Source: Rhodanobacter sp. T12-5 | Lineage (GTDB): Bacteria; Pseudomonadota; Gammaproteobacteria; Xanthomonadales; Rhodanobacteraceae | NCBI RefSeq assembly: GCF_008329435.1 | Contig: NZ_NPKN01000001.1 | Location: 186,001 to 250,000, forward strand | Length of the DNA stretch: 64,000 nucleotides | Direction of reading: 5' to 3' | The notes under the pieces: generated by a model | Seen by the model: only the letters and a program-made list of their open reading frames with translations | Database searches by the model: none | What the model was told of the DNA's origin: nothing | Position numbers and translations under genes: made by a program | Part shown: positions 38,139 to 46,310 of the stretch, piece after piece | Layout of the letters: each line of letters begins with the position of its first letter | How positions within the stretch are numbered: position 1 is the first letter of the stretch

Positions 38139-38736
38139 ACCATCGCCGGTGATCGCGTTGCCGGTAGCGGACGTACGCAGCTACGTGCAGACCTTCGATG
38201 GTGCGCTGCCGGCGGCTTTTTGCGAGCAGCTGATTGCCTCGTTCAAGCAGACCGCCGACCGGCACATCGTGCGCAGTCCCGGCTGGCGCGCCGGCCTCGA
38301 CGCCAGTTCCTGGACCGAGCTCGATGTCTCGGCCCTGGCCGACGAAGCGTTCCTCGGCTACTTCTACAAGCAGATCGACGATTACCTTGCCGCTTACAAC
38401 CAGCGCCTTGGCCTGAGCATCCCGGTGCCGCCTTCGCCGCAGATATCCCCGATGCGCATCAAACGCTACGTGGCCGGCAGTGGCGAGGCGTTTCAGCCGC
38501 ATTTCGACGCGATCTACGAGGTGGCAAACCGCTATCTGGTGTTCCTGTGGTATCTCAACGACGTGGCGGAAGGTGGCGAAACGGAGTTCTGCGATCTGGG
38601 CATTACCGTACCGGCGCGCGCCGGCAAGCTGCTGATGTTTCCGCCGTATTGGATGTACCAGCACGCCGGCCGGCCACCGCTTTCGAACGACAAGTACATC
38701 CTTTCGCTGTACCTGCTGTTTCCACAAACGCGCTGA
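38128..38736 (+). CDS. 2-oxoglutarate/Fe(II)-dependent oxygenase (prolyl-hydroxylase-like)
   Basis: A 202-residue double-stranded beta-helix oxygenase. The iron ligands are predicted as His125 and Asp127 (PHFD) and His179 (YQHAG), with Lys189 (NDKY) in the place of the usual 2-oxoglutarate-binding Arg/Lys. MRIKRYVAGSGEAFQPHFD and LWYLNDVAEGGETEF are typical of bacterial prolyl-4-hydroxylase-like enzymes, so hydroxylation of a protein or peptide substrate is likely but unproven. It overlaps the first TPR-sulfotransferase by 11 bp and is followed 27 bp later by the second, suggesting the three act together. Confidence 0.9.
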   Translation: MTVEPSPVIALPVADVRSYVQTFDGALPAAFCEQLIASFKQTADRHIVRSPGWRAGLDASSWTELDVSALADEAFLGYFYKQIDDYLAAYNQRLGLSIPVPPSPQISPMRIKRYVAGSGEAFQPHFDAIYEVANRYLVFLWYLNDVAEGGETEFCDLGITVPARAGKLLMFPPYWMYQHAGRPPLSNDKYILSLYLLFPQTR

Positions 38737-38763
38737 CACGGACGCTGGCCCGGACGAGCGTGC

Positions 38764-40491
38764 ATGGCGCGCTCGCCGACAACGATGACGGGAATCCCCT
38801 TGAACGACAACCTCGTCCCGCTATCCGCGGTTGCAATGGTCGGCGCGTCACAAGCCGACTGGGAGCCGTCCCGCGCCGAGCTGGCACGGGTGGACCAGTG
38901 GCTCGCCACGGCAATGGCGAGCGGGTCGCAGACAGCCTTGCGCATCCTGAACGACCATTTGCACTCGACCTCGGCGGACGCCTGGCTGGGCTACGGCCGC
39001 ATCGTGCTGCAGCGTGGTTATCCATCGTTGGCTGCGGCCGTGCTCGAACGGGCGCTGGCCCATCAGCCGACATCAGTGGCGCTGCGCTACTGGTTCTCCC
39101 TTGCGTCGTGGCAGGCCGGCGATGCCGCAAACGCTGAAGCCGGCTTGCGACGGCTGCTGGCCGACAACACCACAGACGCCCGCGCTGCCATGCTCCTTGG
39201 CCAGGTGCTGCGTGGCCAAGGCAAGCTCAACGCAGCGGCAGGTGGGCTGGCCGAACGGGTGGAGGCAGTCCTCGGCAACACGCAGGGCGTGCTCGACTGG
39301 GCCCAGTTCATGCGCGAGTGCCAGCGCCAGGACCTGGCAGCCGAATTGTGCGAACGCGAGCAGGCGCGCGGCAACGCCGACCCGCGCCTGTCCGCGTTGA
39401 TGGGCACTCTTGCGCAGGAGCTGGGTCGTTTCGAATCGGCGCGCAAGCACTATCTGGACGCGATCGCGCACGGCATCGACCAGAATCTGTGGTTCGTGCT
39501 TGCCAGCCTGGCCTCGATCGAACGTTACCGCGACCGCCAGCACCCGGACTTTGCGCTGTTCGAGAGCGGTATCCGCAATCCTGCACTGTCGCCGCGCGCG
39601 CGGGCGGGGGTCCTGTTCGCGCTGGGCAAGGCGTTTGACGACATCGGCGATTTCGCGTCGGCCGCGGGCGCCTGGCGTGAGGCCAACGAGCTGATGCGCC
39701 CGCTAGGGTCGTGGTCGCGAGGAACGTGGCAGGCATTCGTGGCGGCACGGATCGCCAGTGCGCCGATGCCGGTCAGTCGCGCCGTGGCGCGCGACAGCGT
39801 GCCGATCTTTGTGGTGGGTTTGCCGCGCACCGGTACCACCCTGGTGGCGGAGTTGCTGGGTCGTCACCCCGACATACGCAATCGCGGCGAGCTGCCCACG
39901 CTGGCTTACCTGGCCGAACGGCTGGCCGGGCTCGATGCAACGCAGCGGGCGGCGGCAGTGGACGATGCGGCTGCGATCTATCTGGCACACCTGCGGCGGG
40001 ACGACGCCCCGACGCCCTGCTACATCGACAAGAATCCGCTCAATTTCCGCTACCTGGACACCATCGCGGCGCTGTTTCCCGACGCCCGCGTGATCTACTG
40101 CCGCCGCCAGGCGCGCGACACCGCGCTGTCGATCTGGAGCCAGTCGTTCGCCCATGACGACTATGGCTTCGCCGGAGACTTCCATGACATCGCCGCCATG
40201 GCGACCGGGTGTGGTGAATTGATGGCGCACTGGCAACGAAGTCTGTCGATTCCGATCATCACGATCGACTACGAGCAGGTCGCGGCAGATCCGGCAACGA
40301 CGATCGCGCAACTGATTGCGCAGCTTGGGCTGACGCCGTTCGATCCGGCACAGGCGGACCATGGAAGCACGTCGGTGATAACGTCAGCCAGCCAATGGCA
40401 GGCCCGTCAACCGATCCACCAGCGTTCGGTCGAACGCTGGCGCAACTATGTCGATTACCTGCCCGAGTTGATCGAGCTGTTCCCGGAGTAG
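38764..40491 (+). CDS. TPR-repeat sulfotransferase (second of two)
   Basis: A 575-residue protein with N-terminal TPR-like repeats (residues ~60-330) and a C-terminal sulfotransferase domain. The PAPS-binding loop is LPRTGTTL near residue 352, with a 3'-phosphate-binding segment RQARDTALS near 447. It differs from the first sulfotransferase in sequence and is slightly shorter, so it is a diverged paralogue rather than a duplicate. ATG 38785 is a possible later start. It ends 26 bp before the convergent beta-hydroxylase gene. A second sulfation step or a second acceptor site is a reasonable guess. Confidence 0.9.
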   Translation: MARSPTTMTGIPLNDNLVPLSAVAMVGASQADWEPSRAELARVDQWLATAMASGSQTALRILNDHLHSTSADAWLGYGRIVLQRGYPSLAAAVLERALAHQPTSVALRYWFSLASWQAGDAANAEAGLRRLLADNTTDARAAMLLGQVLRGQGKLNAAAGGLAERVEAVLGNTQGVLDWAQFMRECQRQDLAAELCEREQARGNADPRLSALMGTLAQELGRFESARKHYLDAIAHGIDQNLWFVLASLASIERYRDRQHPDFALFESGIRNPALSPRARAGVLFALGKAFDDIGDFASAAGAWREANELMRPLGSWSRGTWQAFVAARIASAPMPVSRAVARDSVPIFVVGLPRTGTTLVAELLGRHPDIRNRGELPTLAYLAERLAGLDATQRAAAVDDAAAIYLAHLRRDDAPTPCYIDKNPLNFRYLDTIAALFPDARVIYCRRQARDTALSIWSQSFAHDDYGFAGDFHDIAAMATGCGELMAHWQRSLSIPIITIDYEQVAADPATTIAQLIAQLGLTPFDPAQADHGSTSVITSASQWQARQPIHQRSVERWRNYVDYLPELIELFPE

Positions 40492-40516
40492 ATCGCCTGC
40501 CGCAGTGCGCGGTTGA

Positions 40517-41857
40517 TCAGATCGCGGCGTGGGCGTTGAAGTCGCCGATCGCCGCGACCAGGTCGGTCACTGCGGCCCGCTCGACTTCGCTCAGATCAGG
40601 GTTCCAGCTGTCCAGGATCAGCACCACTCGGGTCTCGTCGCTGCGATTCCACGCCTCATGCTCGAAGGTGTCGTCGAACGTGACGCACTGGTCGGGTTGC
40701 CACACATGGGTTTCCCCGCCCACGCGCAAGGCGCAGTCCGGCGGCACGATCAGCGGCAGGTGGGTGACCAGGCGGGTATTGGTGACCCCGCGGTGCGGCA
40801 GGATATGCGTACCCGGACGCAGCACCGAAAACAGCGTTTCCGGCGCGTGATCGCGGATGTGCACCAACGCTGCCTCTTCAAGCAGTGCCGCCGTTTGTGG
40901 GCAACTTGCGCAATGCGCGTCGAAGCGTTCGCCGTGGCGATAAAAGAAATAAGCGTCCCAGGCCGCGGCGCGATCGCCGGACGCTCGCAGATAGGCTTCG
41001 GCTTCTTCGGGCCGGCCCGATTGCAGAAAGGACTCGAGGTTCTGCTCGTCGGCGATGACGGCGCGCAGCTCTTCGCGGATCGAAGCAGCGCCGGCCTCCA
41101 GCGCCGCTTGCCATGGAAACCGTTCGCGCGGATAGAACGGCTGCGACGGGATGCCGGGAAAGTACAGGAACTTCGGTTGCTGACGGGGATCGGGCAGGTT
41201 CGCCGGTTGCTCATTGAGATAAATCGCGAGGCACTGATCCACGCGCGCCAGCTCGGAGCGGCCATAGCGCTCGCGCAATGGCTCGATGACCCGATCGAAC
41301 ACCTGGCGTCGGCCCGCGTCCACATAGTTCATGGCGCGCTTGACGGTCTGGCGCAATTCCGGCGCGGTCGAGGCATCGCTGAGCCAGCGTCCCTGAGCCT
41401 GCGCGGTGTTTATGGCGTTGAAGTACGCCAGCAGGGCCTCATGCGCCTCACCCAGCCGCTCCAGCGCGATGGCCAGGCGCAGGCGCGCCATGAACATGTT
41501 GGGTGCCAACTGCAGGCAGCGCCGCAGCGTCGCGACCGCGGCGGTGAGGTCGGCGCCGCTCAGCTGCACGGTGCCGAGCTGGTTCAATGTGGCTGGATCG
41601 TCCGGATTTGCCCGGTCGGCGGTCGCCAGCAACTCGACGGCTTTGGCGGTGTCGCCGCGAGACAGATACTCGCCAGCCAGAAAGCGCAGCGCTTCGATGT
41701 CGTCCGGCTTTGCCGCGAGCAGGCGCAGATAGGATTGTTCCGCCAGCAACAAGTCCCGATTGCGAAGATGCATGCGCGCCCTGTCGCGCAAGGTGGCCGG
41801 GCTGGTGCTTGACGCCTCATTCATCGCTGGATCCACACTCGAACGGACAGCCTTCAA
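40517..41857 (-). CDS. TPR plus aspartyl/asparaginyl beta-hydroxylase
   Basis: A 446-residue protein with TPR-like repeats in residues ~25-160 and a C-terminal aspartyl/asparaginyl beta-hydroxylase domain. Predicted iron ligands are His355 (LPHRG) and His400 (FEHEAWN), and Arg in VVLILD-flanking RVVLIL could bind 2-oxoglutarate; this family lacks an acidic iron ligand. It is convergent with, not part of, the sulfotransferase operon, and separated from it by 25 bp. Family members hydroxylate Asp/Asn in peptides or modify lipid A acyl chains (LpxO type); the TPR portion points to a protein substrate, an inference. Confidence 0.88.
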   Translation of the reverse strand: MKAVRSSVDPAMNEASSTSPATLRDRARMHLRNRDLLLAEQSYLRLLAAKPDDIEALRFLAGEYLSRGDTAKAVELLATADRANPDDPATLNQLGTVQLSGADLTAAVATLRRCLQLAPNMFMARLRLAIALERLGEAHEALLAYFNAINTAQAQGRWLSDASTAPELRQTVKRAMNYVDAGRRQVFDRVIEPLRERYGRSELARVDQCLAIYLNEQPANLPDPRQQPKFLYFPGIPSQPFYPRERFPWQAALEAGAASIREELRAVIADEQNLESFLQSGRPEEAEAYLRASGDRAAAWDAYFFYRHGERFDAHCASCPQTAALLEEAALVHIRDHAPETLFSVLRPGTHILPHRGVTNTRLVTHLPLIVPPDCALRVGGETHVWQPDQCVTFDDTFEHEAWNRSDETRVVLILDSWNPDLSEVERAAVTDLVAAIGDFNAHAAI

Positions 41858-41951
41858 TTATAGGCCGATCGCCAAAGTGGCTCATGCCTGCGCCGGCCGA
41901 AAGAAACGCCCGCTGCGGGGCGCTTCGTGTGGGTGTCGCCGTGACTGCGGA

Positions 41952-42875
41952 TCAATAGCGCGGGATGCTGGTGTCCACTTCGCGCGCCCAAGCATCCATG
42001 CCGCCCTCGACGTTGTGCACGTTGGTGAATCCGTGTGCGGCAAAGCGCTCTGCCATGGCGCGACTCGATACGCCGTGGTGGCAGATGAAGGCCAGCGGGG
42101 TATCTTTCGGCAGCGCGGCCAGGCTCTCGTAACCTTCGTCTTCCAGCACGCGCGCTTGTGCCAATGGCGCGGCCTGCGCGCGGCCGTGGGCCGGGCGCAC
42201 GTCGATCAGGGTGATGTCGCCGGCGGCCAGTCGCTGCTGCAACTGCTGCACGCTGAGCGAGCCGATTTCCTGCGCGCCGGGAAACTTCAGGCTCAGGCCT
42301 TCGCCCTGCACGGTGGACACCCAGTCGATCACGATGCCTCTGGCGCGCTGCGCGCTGGCGGGGTCGAAATGCACTTCCAGACCATTTGCATGCGCAACGA
42401 TGTCGCCCTCGCCAGCCGGCGCCAACTGGAACCCGGCGCTGTGGTCGGGGCCGATCTCCAGATGCAGCGCCACGCCTTGCGCATTCGCAGTGCCCTGGCG
42501 GATCGCCTCGGCGGCGGCGTCGGTGATGGTGATTTCCGGCGGCGTGCGATCCGGCGCGGCCACGCCGAACAAGGCATGCAGCTCACCGCTGCCGTACATC
42601 TGGCGGATGATGTCGGCACCGCCGACCAGCTCGCCTCCGACGTACAGCTGCGGAATCGTCGGCCAGTCGCCGTAGGCCTTGATGCCTTCGCGGATTTCGG
42701 GATCGTCCAGCACGTTGACCGTGTGATAGTCGGGCAACAGTTCGTTCAGTGTATTGGTGGCGGCGGCGGAGAAACCGCACATCGGCTGCCGGCGATCGCC
42801 CTTCATGAAAAGCACCACGCGGTGATCCTTGAGCAGGCTTTCGATACGTTCGCGGGTAGGGGCGTCGAGGGACAT
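41952..42875 (-). CDS. Monothiol glutaredoxin fused to a degenerate A-type domain and a rhodanese domain
   Basis: A 307-residue fusion. Residues 1-105 are a Grx4-type monothiol glutaredoxin with CGFS at residues 33-36 and WPTIPQLYVGGELVGG, suited to binding a [2Fe-2S] cluster with glutathione. Residues ~113-200 resemble an A-type iron-sulfur carrier (HesB/IscA) by pattern (EITITDAAAEAIRQ, FDPASAQRARGIVIDW) but contain no cysteine at all. Residues ~205-305 form a rhodanese with the catalytic Cys265 in CHHGVSS. The protein has only two cysteines, one in each active end domain. It is a single-gene unit with 94 bp between it and the beta-hydroxylase. Confidence 0.9.
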   Translation of the reverse strand: MSLDAPTRERIESLLKDHRVVLFMKGDRRQPMCGFSAAATNTLNELLPDYHTVNVLDDPEIREGIKAYGDWPTIPQLYVGGELVGGADIIRQMYGSGELHALFGVAAPDRTPPEITITDAAAEAIRQGTANAQGVALHLEIGPDHSAGFQLAPAGEGDIVAHANGLEVHFDPASAQRARGIVIDWVSTVQGEGLSLKFPGAQEIGSLSVQQLQQRLAAGDITLIDVRPAHGRAQAAPLAQARVLEDEGYESLAALPKDTPLAFICHHGVSSRAMAERFAAHGFTNVHNVEGGMDAWAREVDTSIPRY

Positions 42876-43113
42876 GAGGGAGCTCCAGCAGGTGGCAAGT
42901 CGAAAAGCACAATGATACGCCGTCCGATATGTCGTCGAAGCCGGCTGCGTTCAAGGCGGGCGCGCGTCAATGGCATCGAGGCATTCGCCGAACAGGCGCA
43001 TGGCATCGTCCAGTTCGTCGACAGGCCGGGTGTCGACAGGCCGAGTACCGGACAACAGGCCGGCCACAACCGGCGATTGTGGTGCGGCGCGCAGCGAACC
43101 CGTTAAGTCGGGG

Positions 43114-43728
43114 CTAGCGCAACGCGGCGTCCGCCACCGGTGCAATCAGCTCGACCCACAACGCATATTGCGCAGCGGACGGGTGCAGGCCATCGTCCGC
43201 GAGCAGGTCCGGATGCCGGCGCGAGATGGCGGTGATGTCGACCCAATGCGCGCCGGCACGCGCGGTTTCGGCACGCGCGATGGCGTCGTAGACATCCAGT
43301 TCGTTGGCAACCTGCGTTGCGTCACGCCCTTGTTCGCGGGCGAAGCGGGTGACGCCCCAGTCGGGGATCGAGACCACCACCACGTGGGAGGCGCGACTGC
43401 CGGCCAGGCCGATCGCGCGGGCCAGCAAGCCGGCGAACTGCTCGCGGTAGTCATCGGCCGAGCGGCCCCGGTACTGGTTGTTCACGCCGATCTGCAGCGT
43501 GACCAGGTCGTACGGCGGCGTCAGCGTCGCCGCATCCATGCCCTGCGCCAGCTCGTCGGTGGTCCAGCCGGTGACGGCCACGATCTGCGGGTCACCGATC
43601 ACCACGCCGGCCGCGCGCAGGCGCTGTACCAGCACCGCCGGCCAGCGTCGATCGGCGGCCACCGCTTCACCGATCGTGTAGGAATCGCCGAGGGCGAGAT
43701 AGTGGAGCGACGGCGGAATGGCGTTCAT
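43114..43728 (-). CDS. SGNH/GDSL-family esterase
   Basis: A 204-residue SGNH hydrolase. The catalytic Ser is in ALGDSYTIGEA (residues ~11-21), block III is QIGVNNQYRGR with Asn, and the Asp/His pair is DDGLHPSA near the C-terminus. There is no signal peptide from the ATG at 43728, which was chosen because the upstream frame is unlike the family. It probably hydrolyses acyl esters; specificity is unknown. It follows the aminotransferase gene on the same strand by 43 bp, so they may be co-transcribed. Confidence 0.88.
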   Translation of the reverse strand: MNAIPPSLHYLALGDSYTIGEAVAADRRWPAVLVQRLRAAGVVIGDPQIVAVTGWTTDELAQGMDAATLTPPYDLVTLQIGVNNQYRGRSADDYREQFAGLLARAIGLAGSRASHVVVVSIPDWGVTRFAREQGRDATQVANELDVYDAIARAETARAGAHWVDITAISRRHPDLLADDGLHPSAAQYALWVELIAPVADAALR

Positions 43729-43771
43729 GGACTGGCTCGTCTGGGTGGAACGGAGGCTGCGGCAACGGACC

Positions 43772-45019
43772 TCACGCGGCGACGCCGGCAGATTGCAGCG
43801 GCTGCTCGCTAGCCATCCGCGCCAACACCCGCTCGACCCGCACGAAGACCTCACGCAACTGCGCCGAAGACGGCAGCAGGGTCAAGCGGAAATGGCGACT
43901 GCGCGGCAAATTGAAGCTGCTGCCGGGGCCCACCAGCACCGACTCCTCTTCCAGCAGTCGCAGCGCGAATACCTCGTCGTCGAAGCTCGCAAACCGGTCG
44001 ACACGCACCTGCGGGAAGGCGTACAGCGCGCCGTGCGGCGCCACCAGATCCAGGTAATCGCTGCCTGCCACGCCCCGCAGCACGGCATCGCGCGCATCGT
44101 GCAGGCGACCGCCGGGCGCGGTCAGCGCACCGATCGTGGGAGCATCCTGCAACGCCGGGGCCACCGCCCACTGCGCGGTCACGTTCGCGCACAGGCGCAG
44201 CGCGGCGAGCAGTTGCAGCGCGTCGCGATAGGCGCGGGTGTGCACGGGGTCGCCGGACAGGCTCATCCAGCCCACGCGGTAGCCACAGGCACGATGCACC
44301 TTGGACAGCCCGCCGAAGCTGAGGCACGGCAGGTCCGCGGCGATTTCGGCCAGCGGCTGGAAGGTGGCGCCGTCATACAGGATCTCGTCGTAGATCTCGT
44401 CGGCAAGCAACAGCAGTCGATGCCGTGCCGCGATCGCCACCAACTGCTGCAGCAGCGCCCGCGGGTACACCGCGCCGGTCGGATTGTTCGGATTGATCAG
44501 CACCAGGGCACGCGTGCGCGGGGTGATCAGCGACTCGATTTCCTGCGGGTCCGGGAAATGCGCGTTGGCGGCCAGGCAGCGGTAATAACGCGGCTGGCCG
44601 CCGTTGAGGATCGTGGCCGCGCTCCACAGCGGGTAATCCGGACTCGGCAGCAACACCTCGTCGCCCGGTTGCAACAGGGCGCGCAGGGACAGGTCGATCA
44701 GCTCGCTGACGCCGTTGCCGATGAAGATGCGCTCCGGTTCCACACCTTGTGCGCCGCGGCGGTGCTGCTGCGCGGCGATCGCCTCGCGGGCGATCTCCAG
44801 GCCTTGCTCGTGACCGTAGGCTTCGCTGTCGTGCAGATGGCTGGCGATCGCCTCGCGCAGATGCGCCGGCGCCTCGAAGCCGTAGCGACCGGGGTTGCCG
44901 ATGTTGAGCTTGATGATGTCGAGGCCGGCGGCCTCCAGTTCGCGCGCGCGCCGGGTCAGCGCGCCGCGGATTTCATAGCGCACGTCCGCCAGGTGCGCAC
45001 TGGGTATGATCGAAGCCAA
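43772..45019 (-). CDS. alaA: PLP-dependent aminotransferase, AlaA-like
   Basis: A 415-residue fold-type I aminotransferase. KLNIGNPGRYGFEAP, the substrate-binding NPNNPTGAVYP and the PLP lysine in SFGGLSKVHRACGYRVGW (about residue 237) are all present, and the EIRG-to-KLNIGNP spacing equals E. coli AlaA, which makes alanine from glutamate and pyruvate. The start is TTG 45019: an AAGGA sits 8 bases upstream (45028-45032), and the resulting N-terminus (LASIIPSAHLADVRYEIRG) has the same length as E. coli AlaA. No in-frame ATG lies close. It is divergent from rsgA across 225 bp. Confidence 0.9.
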   Translation of the reverse strand: MASIIPSAHLADVRYEIRGALTRRARELEAAGLDIIKLNIGNPGRYGFEAPAHLREAIASHLHDSEAYGHEQGLEIAREAIAAQQHRRGAQGVEPERIFIGNGVSELIDLSLRALLQPGDEVLLPSPDYPLWSAATILNGGQPRYYRCLAANAHFPDPQEIESLITPRTRALVLINPNNPTGAVYPRALLQQLVAIAARHRLLLLADEIYDEILYDGATFQPLAEIAADLPCLSFGGLSKVHRACGYRVGWMSLSGDPVHTRAYRDALQLLAALRLCANVTAQWAVAPALQDAPTIGALTAPGGRLHDARDAVLRGVAGSDYLDLVAPHGALYAFPQVRVDRFASFDDEVFALRLLEEESVLVGPGSSFNLPRSRHFRLTLLPSSAQLREVFVRVERVLARMASEQPLQSAGVAA

Positions 45020-45244
45020 CGCCGGTATCCTTCTCAATGCCCGGATGTTCTCCTCCCTCGCGTGGGCAGGGAGGGCAACGGAGGGGGTGAATCGACAGGT
45101 CAACAGCCGGCGCCACCGCCGGCCGGCCGATGCTAGCAGCGTGATGCACTGCAGCGCGAGCGCAGGCCGGGGCGCATCGTGGTTCATCGGCGGACAACCC
45201 CCGGTCAGGGCATAATCGCCGAACCGTGCAGACAGACCTCCCCC

Positions 45245-46300
45245 ATGAGTGATGCCGAAACGATCGAACGCCTGCGGCACATCGGCTGGCGCGGCGATGT
45301 ATTGCCGGCAGCCGGCTTGCGCCTCGCGCGAGTGGTGGCCCAGCATCGCGCCGGCTACGAGCTGCACGATGGCGAGGCCCTGTTCGGCGCGCAGCCGGAC
45401 GGGCGCTTCCTCAAGCGCGGCATCGACCCGGCGGAGCGGCCGGTAGTGGGCGATTTCGTTGAAGTGGCAAGCGGCACGCCGCCGCACATCGTCACGGTGG
45501 CGCCGCGACGCACGGTGATGTCGCGGGCGGCGGCCGGCGAACGCTACGAGCGCCAGCTGATCGCCAGCAATATCGATTACGTGCTGGTGCTGACCGGACT
45601 GGACGGCGATTTCAATCCGGCCCGCATCGAACGCTACCTGTCGCTGACCGAGGATTCCGGCGCGCAGCCGGTGGTGTTGCTGAGCAAGCTCGATACACGC
45701 GAAGACGCGGCCGATCAGATCGCCGCATTGCGCGAGCGGTTGCCGGATGCCACCCCGATCCACGCGCTCAACTGCAAGGACCCGGCCAGCGCGGCGCTGC
45801 TGGCGCAGTACCTGAAACCGGGCGACAGCGCCGTGCTGGTAGGTTCGTCCGGCGCGGGCAAATCCACGCTGACCAACACCTTGCTCGGCACGGCGACGAT
45901 GGCCACCGCCGAAGTGCGCAGCCACGACAGCCGCGGCCGCCACACCACCACCCATCGCGCCCTGCTGCAACTGCCCAGCGGAGGCTGTCTGATCGACACC
46001 CCCGGCATGCGCGAGCTGAAACTCACCGGCGAGGAAAACCTCGACCTGTTCGCCGACATCGAGGCGCTCGCCGAGCAGTGCCGCTTCGCCGATTGCGGCC
46101 ACGGCAGCGAGCCGGGTTGTGCGGTGCAGGTGGCACTGGACAGCGGCGAGCTGGCGCCTGGCCGCTGGCGCAATTACCTCAAGCTGCACGACGAGCGCGA
46201 GGAACAGGCCGCGACCCTGGAGGCGCGCCTGCGCCGGCAACGCGGCGGTCGCCCGATCGAACGGCCGCACGGGCATCGCGGGCAACGCGAGCGGGACTAG
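45245..46300 (+). CDS. rsgA: Ribosome small subunit-dependent GTPase A
   Basis: A 351-residue circularly permuted GTPase that helps 30S maturation. The order is N-terminal OB fold, then G4-like LSKLD (residues ~146-150), G1 GSSGAGKST (200-208) and G3 DTPG (251-254), followed by a C-terminal zinc motif C279-C284-H286-C292. This permutation is diagnostic of RsgA/YjeQ. The start ATG 45245 has no obvious Shine-Dalgarno sequence but places the OB fold correctly. The stop overlaps the AGGAG of the next gene, suggesting one transcript with the DUF1704 gene. Confidence 0.95.
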   Translation: MSDAETIERLRHIGWRGDVLPAAGLRLARVVAQHRAGYELHDGEALFGAQPDGRFLKRGIDPAERPVVGDFVEVASGTPPHIVTVAPRRTVMSRAAAGERYERQLIASNIDYVLVLTGLDGDFNPARIERYLSLTEDSGAQPVVLLSKLDTREDAADQIAALRERLPDATPIHALNCKDPASAALLAQYLKPGDSAVLVGSSGAGKSTLTNTLLGTATMATAEVRSHDSRGRHTTTHRALLQLPSGGCLIDTPGMRELKLTGEENLDLFADIEALAEQCRFADCGHGSEPGCAVQVALDSGELAPGRWRNYLKLHDEREEQAATLEARLRRQRGGRPIERPHGHRGQRERD

Positions 46301-46310
46301 GAGCCGTGCG

